Assembly: GCA_022764085.1 (NCBI GenBank)
Contig: JALERP010000131.1
Span: forward strand, 1 to 43,612
Origin: Prevotella sp.
Lineage (GTDB): Bacteria; Bacteroidota; Bacteroidia; Bacteroidales; Bacteroidaceae
DNA: 43,612 bases
Reading direction: 5' to 3'
Shown here: one piece after another, positions 35,716-43,612 of the stretch
How positions within the stretch are numbered: position 1 is the first letter of the stretch
How the letters are laid out: the number at the start of each line of letters is the position of its first letter
Position numbers and translations under genes: made by a program
Notes under the pieces: generated by a model
The model's database searches: none
The model's input: the letters and a program-made list of their open reading frames with translations, nothing else
Told to the model about the DNA's origin: nothing

Positions 35716-36279
35716 TTAATACCCTAAGTTTTTTTTCCTCCACTCTGATCTTGTTTTGTATCTTTGCTCCTTTATTCCTCCTTCTTTTAGGAATTTCTCG
35801 TTTAGATATTTTATGTATCCATATAGCATCGACAGTTCCTGGTTGATGATTATTAGGGCAATGTTGCAGATGTCTTCTGCATTGCGACCCGCAATCTGTC
35901 TGCGATACCATTCACTGTCGTTGTGAATCTTGCATAACGGTTGGGCGGCAATGTATTTGGGATGGTTAACACCCCAAATCTCCAGGTTGTTGTTACGTAG
36001 ATAATCCCTGTAATCTTCTTTTAACTCTTCAAGACTACCCTTGGCAATCACAGATAGCTTGTGCTCAGACTCCGACGAACCTTCAGCGTCGCTGTAACCT
36101 TCCACGATGTTTTGCTTGCATGATCTGGCAGCCTGCACCATCTGGTCAACCGTCCTGTCCTTGCTCTTGTTTAGGAAATTGTTGACAAAATGATAAGTCA
36201 CGTCGTATATGCACTCACTTTTTTGATAGATAGCCAATGTCTTGTAACTATCTGGTTTTTCTTGCTTGAGATTACTCAT
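35716..36279 (-). CDS. Four-helix-bundle protein (S23/IVP-like family)
   Basis: DRTVDQMVQAARSCKQNIVEGYSDAEGSSESEHKLSVIAKGSLEELKEDYRDYL. Confidence 0.82.
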   Translation of the reverse strand: MSNLKQEKPDSYKTLAIYQKSECIYDVTYHFVNNFLNKSKDRTVDQMVQAARSCKQNIVEGYSDAEGSSESEHKLSVIAKGSLEELKEDYRDYLRNNNLEIWGVNHPKYIAAQPLCKIHNDSEWYRRQIAGRNAEDICNIALIIINQELSMLYGYIKYLNEKFLKEGGIKEQRYKTRSEWRKKNLGY

Positions 36280-36316
36280 AACCGCTAAATTATATATTGT
36301 TAAATATATTGTGATG

Positions 36317-37546
36317 TCAGAAAAAGAGGTAACATATCGCTATCGCCGCGATTATTCCCGCAAGGTCCGCCAAAAGTCCGCAGGCTACGGCATGACGTGT
36401 ATATCTGATGCCAACACTTCCGAAATACACTGCGAGCACATAGAATGTGGTGTCGGTGCTGCCTTGGAAGATGCAGCTCAGGCGACCGACGAAGGAGTCC
36501 GCGCCGTATGTAGTCATAGCGTCAACCATCATTCCCCTTGCACCGCTCCCCGACAGAGGTTTCATCAGAGCCGTTGGCAAAGCCCCGACAAAGTCGGTGT
36601 TGCATCCAATCGCCTCTACAGTCCATTTCACTCCCCCGATAAGCCAGTCCATAGCCCCCGAGGCGCGGAATACTCCGATGCCCACGAGGATAGCCACAAG
36701 GTAGGGGATGATTCTAACGGCAGTCTGGAATCCGTCCTTGGCACCCTCGATGAATGCATCATATACATTTACTTTTTTTCTAACGCCTGCCAAGATGAAT
36801 CCTACAATGATAGTCATGAGCAGAATGTTGGCAGTAGTAGTGCTGACGATATCAACTTGCTCCTTGCTCATGCTGCTGAATCCCGATATGACAGATGCCA
36901 CCACTATGCAAGCACCTCCGAGCGTCAGCAGCATAGTGCGGTTGATGAGGTTGATGCGTTGGTAAATGCTGGTCACGATGATACCCGCTATGGTGGAGAA
37001 GAACGTGGCAAGAAGTATGGGTACGAAGATGTCAGTTGGCTGTGCCGCCCCCATTTGTGCCCTATATACCATAATGCTCACAGGTATCAGTGTCAGTCCG
37101 CTTGTGTTGAGCACGAGGAACATAATCATTGGATTAGTTGCGGTGTCCTTCTTCGGGTTCAGTTCCTGCAATTGTTCCATCGCCTTGAGTCCGAGCGGAG
37201 TGGCGGCATTGTCAAGCCCGAGCATATTGGCAGCTATGTTCATGAAGATACTTCCGGTGACGGGATGCCCCTTAGGGATGTCCGGGAACAGTTTGCAGAA
37301 CACCGGACTTAGCACCTTGGCAATCATGTTCACCACGCCTCCCTTCTCGCCAATCTTCATTATTCCGAGCCATAACGAGAGCACTCCCGTGAGTCCGAGA
37401 GAAATCTCGAAAGCCGTCTTCGATGATGCGAATGTGGAATCCATCATTGCCGGAAAGACATCGTAGTTGCCGAAAAAAATCAGCTGTACGAGTCCGATGA
37501 CGAATGCCACCAAGAAGAATGCTATCCAAATGTAATTCAGTACCAT
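36317..37546 (-). CDS. Nucleoside recognition (Gate) domain protein, SpmA-SpmB-like fusion
   Basis: GSIFMNIAANMLGLDNAATPLGLKAMEQLQELNP is the SpmA signature; the C-terminal half VGALPTALMKPLSGSGARGMMVDAM is the SpmB signature. Confidence 0.9.
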   Translation of the reverse strand: MVLNYIWIAFFLVAFVIGLVQLIFFGNYDVFPAMMDSTFASSKTAFEISLGLTGVLSLWLGIMKIGEKGGVVNMIAKVLSPVFCKLFPDIPKGHPVTGSIFMNIAANMLGLDNAATPLGLKAMEQLQELNPKKDTATNPMIMFLVLNTSGLTLIPVSIMVYRAQMGAAQPTDIFVPILLATFFSTIAGIIVTSIYQRINLINRTMLLTLGGACIVVASVISGFSSMSKEQVDIVSTTTANILLMTIIVGFILAGVRKKVNVYDAFIEGAKDGFQTAVRIIPYLVAILVGIGVFRASGAMDWLIGGVKWTVEAIGCNTDFVGALPTALMKPLSGSGARGMMVDAMTTYGADSFVGRLSCIFQGSTDTTFYVLAVYFGSVGIRYTRHAVACGLLADLAGIIAAIAICYLFF

Positions 37547-37574
37547 ATAGTATATAATATGTGAAACAATGCTG

Positions 37575-37582
37575 CAAAGTTA
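37575..37582 (-). promoter_or_regulatory. TAACTTTG -7 box of the SpmAB-like gene
   Basis: caaagtta on + strand. Confidence 0.55.
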
Positions 37583-37645
37583 GCTTTTTTTTATGTAAAA
37601 TGCAAAGAATAAGTAAAAAAAGGTTTTTCATATCGTTTTTTTTTA

Positions 37646-37653
37646 TAACTTTG
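37646..37653 (+). promoter_or_regulatory. TAACTTTG -7 box of LruC-like gene 1
   Basis: ttttaTAACTTTGcaccat. Confidence 0.6.
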
Positions 37654-37706
37654 CACCATAATCGTAATTAAAACAAGGAATATACACATAAAAACAATAT
37701 CATATT

Positions 37707-39020
37707 ATGATGAAAACTAAGAAATGTATGTTTGTCGGCTTTGCCGCTGTAATGTCGGCTGTCACCTCGTGCACGGAGACTAATCTCTTCGACGAGGAGG
37801 ATTATAAGGCGTATGTTGCCAGTGTCTTCCCAGTGCAGAATATCGACCCTCTGCACGATTGGTCAACAATCACCAAGTTCCCATTTCGTGTAGAGATAGG
37901 ATATACAGGCTCCTACACTCTCAAGTTCTATTCCGACGACCCGAAGTATGTATCCACAAGAGTGCTTAACACTTGCAGTGTGGATGGTAATCAAACTTAC
38001 GACATCCACATAGCGGCACCTTCAACATCCGAAAATTTGTATGTCTCCCTTGTCGATGACAAAGGCGTGTGCAGGACGAAGGCGGTGAGAGTCTCTCCTT
38101 CCATAAATAATGTTGTATTCTCCGAAGATACATCTGCCGATGAGATTGTCTCCAGTTCGTTATATCCGGATGTCAATCAGACATACACCTTTTGCTTCGA
38201 GGAGAATTTCCCCGAACCAGGTGATTATGATTTCAATGATGTAGTGATGGGAGTTGGTGTAGATAAGAGTGTTGAAAACGGCACTCGCTACATATCCATA
38301 AGTGTGAAGGTGAGAGCCGTAGGTTCGGGCAGTCGTCTTGCTGCTGCCATGCGTCTTGCCAACATAAGCGCCAAGGATGTTGTAGGAACATCTTACGAGC
38401 GGTCGGGCTCAAAATATTATTTCTTCACCCAATATGGTGACCAGGACCTGTTGCCTAAGTTTGGCGACAGCAATGAGTTCCTCACCATGCGCAACTCCAC
38501 CGACCTTGTGATACCGGTGTTCAACGATGCACATTATTTTATTAGCGGTGGAGCCACACAAGCAGCATTGCCAGCACGTAATTATTACAACACCGTCACC
38601 GACAAGGAAGATCTCTCGGGTGTAGTAGTGTCTCCCAAGACTCAGACATTCAAGTTTGCCGTGAATGATGTCACCCTCTTTAATAATTTCTCAGTAAAGG
38701 ACATCGACCTCTTTATCCTTGAGGAATACAATGGCGGTGTATTTGAGGTGCATACCATGCCATACAAGACTGCTGAAGTGATTAACGAGTGGGCTGCCAT
38801 CAAATCCGACGGCAGTAGTCCTTACGGCGGCAATTATCCCTGGGCGTTGCTTATTCCCGGAGATTTCCAATATCCTATAGAGGGTTTGACTATCGGTAAG
38901 GCCAAGGGCAATGTGATTGGCGGAGCCTATTTGAGATTCTTTTCTTGGGCACAAGACCATTACTCAAATCGCGATTGGTATAACACCCCGCAAGATTCCA
39001 AAATGGTTTATCCTCAATAA
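37707..39020 (+). CDS. LruC/DUF4842 domain lipoprotein 1
   Basis: Lipobox VMSAVTSCTE; ENFPEPGDYDFNDVVMGV. Confidence 0.85.
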   Translation: MMKTKKCMFVGFAAVMSAVTSCTETNLFDEEDYKAYVASVFPVQNIDPLHDWSTITKFPFRVEIGYTGSYTLKFYSDDPKYVSTRVLNTCSVDGNQTYDIHIAAPSTSENLYVSLVDDKGVCRTKAVRVSPSINNVVFSEDTSADEIVSSSLYPDVNQTYTFCFEENFPEPGDYDFNDVVMGVGVDKSVENGTRYISISVKVRAVGSGSRLAAAMRLANISAKDVVGTSYERSGSKYYFFTQYGDQDLLPKFGDSNEFLTMRNSTDLVIPVFNDAHYFISGGATQAALPARNYYNTVTDKEDLSGVVVSPKTQTFKFAVNDVTLFNNFSVKDIDLFILEEYNGGVFEVHTMPYKTAEVINEWAAIKSDGSSPYGGNYPWALLIPGDFQYPIEGLTIGKAKGNVIGGAYLRFFSWAQDHYSNRDWYNTPQDSKMVYPQ

Positions 39021-39032
39021 AAAGCATAAAAG

Positions 39033-39074
39033 AACGCAACCTATATCGCATCTCGCGTAAGGTTGCGTTTTTCT
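39033..39074. terminator. Bidirectional hairpin terminator between LruC-like genes 1 and 2
   Basis: aacgcaacct...aggttgcgtttttctt. Confidence 0.85.
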
Positions 39075-39103
39075 TAATAATTACAGATTATTATAAATGT
39101 CTT

Positions 39104-41032
39104 TTATTGTGCTTGGCCACCGATAACCTTTCCAGCGGTAGCATTGTTATACCACTCGATGTTATTGCTGTTGGCACTCCAAGTTGCGAAGTCGGGATAA
39201 GCATCCTGAATCTTTGTGCGCTCTGTAGGCCATGCCCATGTTGATGGTACGCAGAACATCTGAGGAGCAGCGCCTGCAGAAGGAGCTGTAATCAACACTG
39301 CATTGCTATCGCTATTATTCTTTGACTTAACTATGATAGAGAATCCACCCATGTTATTTGTGACAGTGTAGTTTTCAGGCACATTCACTACTTGTGGCGT
39401 AGCTGTAGCAGTGATTGTAGTGGTGTTAATCATCGGGTATGAACCAGATGTGTTTTCCTTTGCACCGAGCAATTGGTGAGTCTCGCCGAGATATTGGTTG
39501 TTATATACAATCCATGTTTCGAGTGTACCACCAGCTGCCAGCGGAGTTACAGTGGCTGTCTTTTGGCCAGAAACATGGCTAACCTTGAACACCACGTCGT
39601 TGAAGTCGTAGTCATCGGTGTCGCCGAGGTCCTCGCAAGCGATAATCCAAGATTCACCCTCTTCCTGCTCTTCCTCTACTGGAGGCAGAGGTGTCTGGAA
39701 TTCAGCGTTGATGGCAAATGCGATGTCGTTCCAGTCGATACTATTATTGCCAGAGGTGTTCTTTGGAACACCGTTAGTCACAGTAAACTGGCCACCCCAA
39801 TCCTCAAAACTTATGATATTCACACCATTGTATGTATATACAGCAGAAGATGCCATAGATGTCCATGCGCCATATTTTCCTGCAGCATTGGCATTCTGGA
39901 ACATATCTGTGTTTAGAGCCTCATCTGAGAAGGAAATGAGAGCACCAAGCATCGCATTTACATCTATATTGCCTGTTTCATAAGTCCAATCTACGCCTGC
40001 GCTATAACAACCTGGATTAATAGCTAATGCGAAATGAATTTCAACATTTGCGGGGAATGTATAAGAGGGCGCATAATTGTTTTCTGGATCATAATAAACA
40101 AGTTTGTACTCTTTTCCAACAATGTTTGCAGTGTTAGGAATCAGTACGTATTTGTCTGCGGCTTTCAGTTGTTCTGTGGTAGCGTTGGGAGCTGTGTAAT
40201 AATAGATGAGCGCAGTACTTCCTGCTGTGTTCCTGAATATACCAGTCAGAGTAATCTCCTGAGCTTTAGCAGTCACCATTTTGTAATTCTGTGTAAATGG
40301 ATATAGCTTGGTGATGTCATCGTCAGTAGCAGTATAAAGATTGCTACATCCTTCTTGTACGTCAGCAAGAGTTTCCATATTACAATCAGTTCCTGTCTCT
40401 TGTAAAGTACGGTTCCAATGTACTGTTGCATACATTTGGCTGCCCCAATTCAGATAGTTGTAGTTTTCATCATACGAACCAACATTGATTTTGTTAGCGA
40501 AATCATCGTTGAAATGATTCGTGAACATACCTCTTTTAAAGTTATATCCCCAAGCATACACTAATTCTCTGTTTGGCAGAGAAGCCTCGCCTGCTCTCAT
40601 GGCTGCCCTTGTGGCAGAAGAGGTAAAGTTGGCTGCGGCTGTTTCGCCAGTAACATTTACAGTGCGCACATCGCGCTTGTCGCCAGCAATGGCAACAACA
40701 TACACCTCTGCCAAGTCTTTACGGGCATCAAAACTGATGTCGGTTGTACCACTGACAGTACTCTTGGCAAGCAGATAAGACTTGTCGAGTCCTTTTGTGT
40801 AAATGTTTACTTCAGATGTTTCTCCTACTGTTACAGTAACGGTTCTTTGAGTAGCCAAGTTCCAGTCTTGGTTGGAGTCAATTTCTCCGAATGCATTCTC
40901 CCATCCCTTAGCATATTCGTCGGCGACGGTTTCCTGCTGGAAGGAGAAATCAAAGTTCTTTGAACAAGAACACATAAAGATAGCTGAGGCTGCCATGGCA
41001 ACCATAGAGCTGCTTCTAACGAACTTCTTCAT
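39104..41032 (-). CDS. LruC/DUF4842 domain lipoprotein 2
   Basis: AIFMCSCSKNF lipobox; ACEDLGDTDDYDFNDVVFKV. Confidence 0.85.
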   Translation of the reverse strand: MKKFVRSSSMVAMAASAIFMCSCSKNFDFSFQQETVADEYAKGWENAFGEIDSNQDWNLATQRTVTVTVGETSEVNIYTKGLDKSYLLAKSTVSGTTDISFDARKDLAEVYVVAIAGDKRDVRTVNVTGETAAANFTSSATRAAMRAGEASLPNRELVYAWGYNFKRGMFTNHFNDDFANKINVGSYDENYNYLNWGSQMYATVHWNRTLQETGTDCNMETLADVQEGCSNLYTATDDDITKLYPFTQNYKMVTAKAQEITLTGIFRNTAGSTALIYYYTAPNATTEQLKAADKYVLIPNTANIVGKEYKLVYYDPENNYAPSYTFPANVEIHFALAINPGCYSAGVDWTYETGNIDVNAMLGALISFSDEALNTDMFQNANAAGKYGAWTSMASSAVYTYNGVNIISFEDWGGQFTVTNGVPKNTSGNNSIDWNDIAFAINAEFQTPLPPVEEEQEEGESWIIACEDLGDTDDYDFNDVVFKVSHVSGQKTATVTPLAAGGTLETWIVYNNQYLGETHQLLGAKENTSGSYPMINTTTITATATPQVVNVPENYTVTNNMGGFSIIVKSKNNSDSNAVLITAPSAGAAPQMFCVPSTWAWPTERTKIQDAYPDFATWSANSNNIEWYNNATAGKVIGGQAQ

Positions 41033-41087
41033 AGCTTGTAAATTAATTATTTTGTTTTTAACTGTTATTAATTTGATTTTTCGGATG

Positions 41088-41095
41088 CAAAGATA
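41088..41095 (-). promoter_or_regulatory. TATCTTTG -7 box of LruC-like gene 2
   Basis: caaagata on + strand. Confidence 0.5.
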
Positions 41096-41240
41096 CTAAT
41101 TTATTTTTATATATAAGGTATAAAATTCGATAAAAATGGTGTCTTATTTTAAAATTTCAACGATTTTGATACATTTTTATATCACTTGATACATATTTCC
41201 CCCTCTTATTTTTTGGAGAATATGCGCATTATTAGGCGAA

Positions 41241-41272
41241 GAATCCCGAAAGCATTTCGGCTTTCGGGATTC
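41241..41272 (-). terminator. Hairpin downstream of LruC-like gene 3
   Basis: gaatcccgaaag-catttcgg-ctttcgggattc. Confidence 0.7.
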
Positions 41273-41307
41273 TATGATATAGAGAGATCAGATACAATTC
41301 TATAATA

Positions 41308-41349
41308 GTAAAGCTGCACACAAGCCCTAAGGCCTATGCGCAGCTTTAC
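41308..41349 (-). terminator. Second hairpin directly downstream of LruC-like gene 3
   Basis: gtaaagctgc ... gcagctttac. Confidence 0.6.
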
Positions 41350-41391
41350 CAACACAATCTATTTAATTATGCAATATATACGAGAGAGGGC

Positions 41392-42699
41392 TTAATACCA
41401 CTTAACAACGGGATCGCCTACGTAATCCTTGAATAATGGATACTTGCTTGAGATGTTCTGGTATTCATCACACCATTCGAAAGTAGGTACTACGCAAATC
41501 TTCTCAGGTGCTACACCTTTGAGGGCATGCAAAAAAGCAGAGTCACCTTTTCCATATTGTACTTCCACCGGGATCTCGTTAACATTGTATTTGTTATCAT
41601 AGTTATCTACAGCAAGGAAGATGTTCTTCTGCACAGGGTAATACTCGTTCTTTTTACCAGCAATGGTATTAACCATAGTTGATGTTGAAACTCCGAATGC
41701 CTCGTGAACTTCAAACCTGTCTTCCCCGCTGCCGATGTAGATAGGCAGTGTGCCGCCGGCTGCAAGGAGGGTGATGACAGCGCGTTTTTCGTTTCTACCT
41801 GTAGCATTATTATATCCGCTATAAACGAAGGCATCAAATACTACGTCGTTGTAGTCGAAGTCACTACCATTAGATGCGCCAAGGTCCTCGGCGATGATTC
41901 TCTTCTGTGTAGTGTGCACTGCGGGCACAACCTTCAGAATACGGTCGTTGTAGTAGCCGTCCTTCCCCAATTCCAGTCCCGCTTCTGGTTTCTGTGAGCT
42001 GTAGTCATAACCAACATAATAGCCAACCTTGCCGTCAACCTCAATAGCGCAAATCACGAAATCCCATTTCAAAGTGTTCCCAGTGCCGTTTGAGTCATTG
42101 AAGCCCCACTTCGCGGTGCTACTATTCTGCATATATTGAATTCCATTTGTCGGGAAGGAGCCTGTATTATTTTCCTTTGTGTATGCAACTGTACCAGTGT
42201 TGAGATTGCTGATATGCACAGCTTGTCCGTTCTCCTCAACGCAAATCCAGTCCATGTGTCCTGCAGGTGACACGTCTGATCCAGAGCAGGGCTCAGTCTC
42301 ATTATAAACCTGCAAAACAAAGAAGTCTGTGAGGGTAACAGTGGTTGAAACAGGGTTCTGGTTATCCTTGAACCACTGGCTAACTACCTCAATCTCATGT
42401 GGGGTGATGAATTCAGGCTGAACGAGCTTGTAATTCTGGTTGGGGTCAAACCACTGGTTTGAGTTTGGAGCAGCAGCCTTAGTTGTTGCCTGGCCAAGGG
42501 TTGGAATCTCCACTGCGTCAAATCCCCAGCTATGACCACTGGCAATATTTCCAAACTCAGCAGTAAATGCTTTTTTAAACTCCTGTTGCTTGATTGTCTC
42601 GAATTTGCCCAAGTCGTCATTGCTTGAGCAAGAGGAGTTGAATACCATTGCGCCTGCTGCTATCGTCAGCATAGCGCCAAAGTTAATGATTTTGTTCAT
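41392..42699 (-). CDS. LruC/DUF4842 domain lipoprotein 3
   Basis: AGAMVFNSSCSSND lipobox; AEDLGASNGSDFDYNDVVFDAFVY. Confidence 0.82.
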   Translation of the reverse strand: MNKIINFGAMLTIAAGAMVFNSSCSSNDDLGKFETIKQQEFKKAFTAEFGNIASGHSWGFDAVEIPTLGQATTKAAAPNSNQWFDPNQNYKLVQPEFITPHEIEVVSQWFKDNQNPVSTTVTLTDFFVLQVYNETEPCSGSDVSPAGHMDWICVEENGQAVHISNLNTGTVAYTKENNTGSFPTNGIQYMQNSSTAKWGFNDSNGTGNTLKWDFVICAIEVDGKVGYYVGYDYSSQKPEAGLELGKDGYYNDRILKVVPAVHTTQKRIIAEDLGASNGSDFDYNDVVFDAFVYSGYNNATGRNEKRAVITLLAAGGTLPIYIGSGEDRFEVHEAFGVSTSTMVNTIAGKKNEYYPVQKNIFLAVDNYDNKYNVNEIPVEVQYGKGDSAFLHALKGVAPEKICVVPTFEWCDEYQNISSKYPLFKDYVGDPVVKWY

Positions 42700-42795
42700 A
42701 ATCTATAATTTATAATTTATTGTTTTTAATTAAGTTTAATATGGATGATATTAATGGAGAAGACGACTTTTATCCTTCGTTTTCCATTTTAGCGG

Positions 42796-42803
42796 CAAAA
42801 TTA
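42796..42803 (-). promoter_or_regulatory. TAATTTTG -7 box of LruC-like gene 3
   Basis: caaaatta on + strand. Confidence 0.45.
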
Positions 42804-42994
42804 GATAAAATAATGATAAGTTGTTCATTTTTAACCGAAAAATTACATAAAGTTGTCATAAAAGTATCAGTATTATCTTATTAGTAGATAATATATGCAG
42901 TGTAGGCTCGTCCGTATTAAGTATTTTCTGCCACCTCTGCCATAAGCGTCTCCGCGATGACGTATTGCATATATCAAAAAAATAAAAGTTGAAA

Positions 42995-43073
42995 AACATC
43001 TGTCACTGTCAGCATGGGATTTAAATATGCTGTATATCAGTGTGTTATAAATTTCTGATGCTGACAGATGTTC
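42995..43073. repeat. Inverted repeat AACATCTGTCAnTGTCAGCAT ... ATGCTGACAGATGTT
   Basis: aacatctgtcactgtcagcat at 42995 pairs with atgctgacagatgtt ending about 43072. Confidence 0.75.
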
Positions 43074-43264
43074 TGAAAATAGGGCTAAGACAATACGCTT
43101 ACAGGGGTTTTTATGATAAAATGCCATCATTTTTTGCGGTTTTTCTTGCGTATTTGAAGTATTTGTTGTGTGTTTGCACGACAAATAAACCTAAATAACA
43201 TGGAAAAGGAAAAACTAATATTACGACGAGTATATAGAAAGTCATTAAATTATTGTGAAACTGT

Positions 43265-43419
43265 TGTCTCAGTGGTATCATACGCTTTTGTCACAGTCGT
43301 ACCACCGAGGATGTCACGGTCGTTCCATGAGCATTGTCACACCCGTTCCATGGTCATGGAACGACCGTGTCCTCCGCGGTGGAACAAGTGTGTCAACACC
43401 TGTTGTCACAACTGTTCCA
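43265..43419. repeat. 23-bp-periodic array of TGTCACnnnCGTTCCA motifs with orientation switches
   Basis: Units begin at 43265, 43289, 43312, 43335, 43357 (inverted), 43380 (inverted) and 43404. Confidence 0.8.
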
Positions 43420-43441
43420 AAGAATCTGTTGTAGTTTAACT

Positions 43442-43612
43442 ACTCAACTTCCTAAAGTGACACAATGTATAAGGGGTTTATTTAAACCACAGAGATAAAG
43501 AGGAAAAGAGATTTTTGTTTATATAGAGTAGGTCGCAAGCGACGGAGAACACAGAGCCTTCGGGCAGATGAAATCATGCGCAGCCCTCTATGATCTCTAA
43601 ATGCCTTGGCAT
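43442..43612. repeat. MITE-like repeat, copy 3 (right end truncated by window)
   Basis: actcaacttcctaaagtgacacaatgtataagggg...aaccacagagataaagaggaaaagagatttttgtttatatagagtaggtcgcaagcgacgg as in 6131-6378. Confidence 0.88.

Noticed and set aside
35716-36279. Diversity-generating retroelement Avd (four-helix bundle)
   Set aside because: No reverse transcriptase, template repeat or variable repeat seen nearby; the general S23/IVP-like four-helix family is sufficient.
36266-37312. 348-aa + strand ORF opposite the SpmAB-like gene
   Set aside because: Mirror of a conserved coding region; low-complexity His/Ser/Glu composition with no family match.
43170-43439. 89-aa ORF MFARQINLNNMEKEKLIL... as a protein gene
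   Set aside because: Its second half is the 23-bp-periodic array, a period incompatible with codon repeats; the composition (Cys/His/Arg) looks like read-through of palindromic DNA.
1-43612. tRNA/rRNA genes
   Set aside because: No intergenic segment showed a convincing cloverleaf, T-loop GGTTCRANTCC box or rRNA sequence by eye; a tRNAscan run would be decisive.

Overview
The window looks like a chromosomal segment from a Bacteroidales genome, probably Prevotella-like. This is inferred from TAnnTTTG promoter motifs, DUF4842/LruC lipoproteins, an S46 peptidase and a Bacteroidetes-type LepB. About 30 protein genes are supported. Most are housekeeping or metabolic: pheT, rpsP, two polysaccharide flippases, a CHC2 primase-like protein, dprA, a thioesterase, DUF2851, dapB-lepB-wbqC, a QueD-like protein, a P-loop nucleoside kinase, a Na/Pi cotransporter, an M16 peptidase, a flavodiiron protein, a PfkB kinase, a LOG protein, an alpha/beta hydrolase, a TPR/HTH membrane regulator, a DEAD-box helicase, GH2, S46 peptidase, a four-helix-bundle protein, SpmA/B, and three DUF4842-type lipoproteins. 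I saw no rRNA, tRNA, CRISPR array, integrase or transposase gene. The most unusual content is repetitive. (1) Heptanucleotide arrays (CCTAATT/CTTAATT) sit at gene 3' ends. Because 7 is coprime to 3, they act as an all-frame stop that appends -ELGIRN*/-ELRIKN* tails, and four genes here end inside one. (2) A palindromic element has apparently been inserted in frame in the linkers of both the primase and the DEAD-box helicase. (3) Several MITE-like inverted-repeat elements are present, with one family in three copies and a fourth relative carrying a large GGAGTTAA hairpin. (4) A 23-bp-periodic, orientation-switching TGTCAC..GTTCCA array lies near the right edge. (5) An AT-rich island of small secreted/membrane ORFs includes a lipoprotein whose hydrophobic C-terminus lies in the -1 frame.
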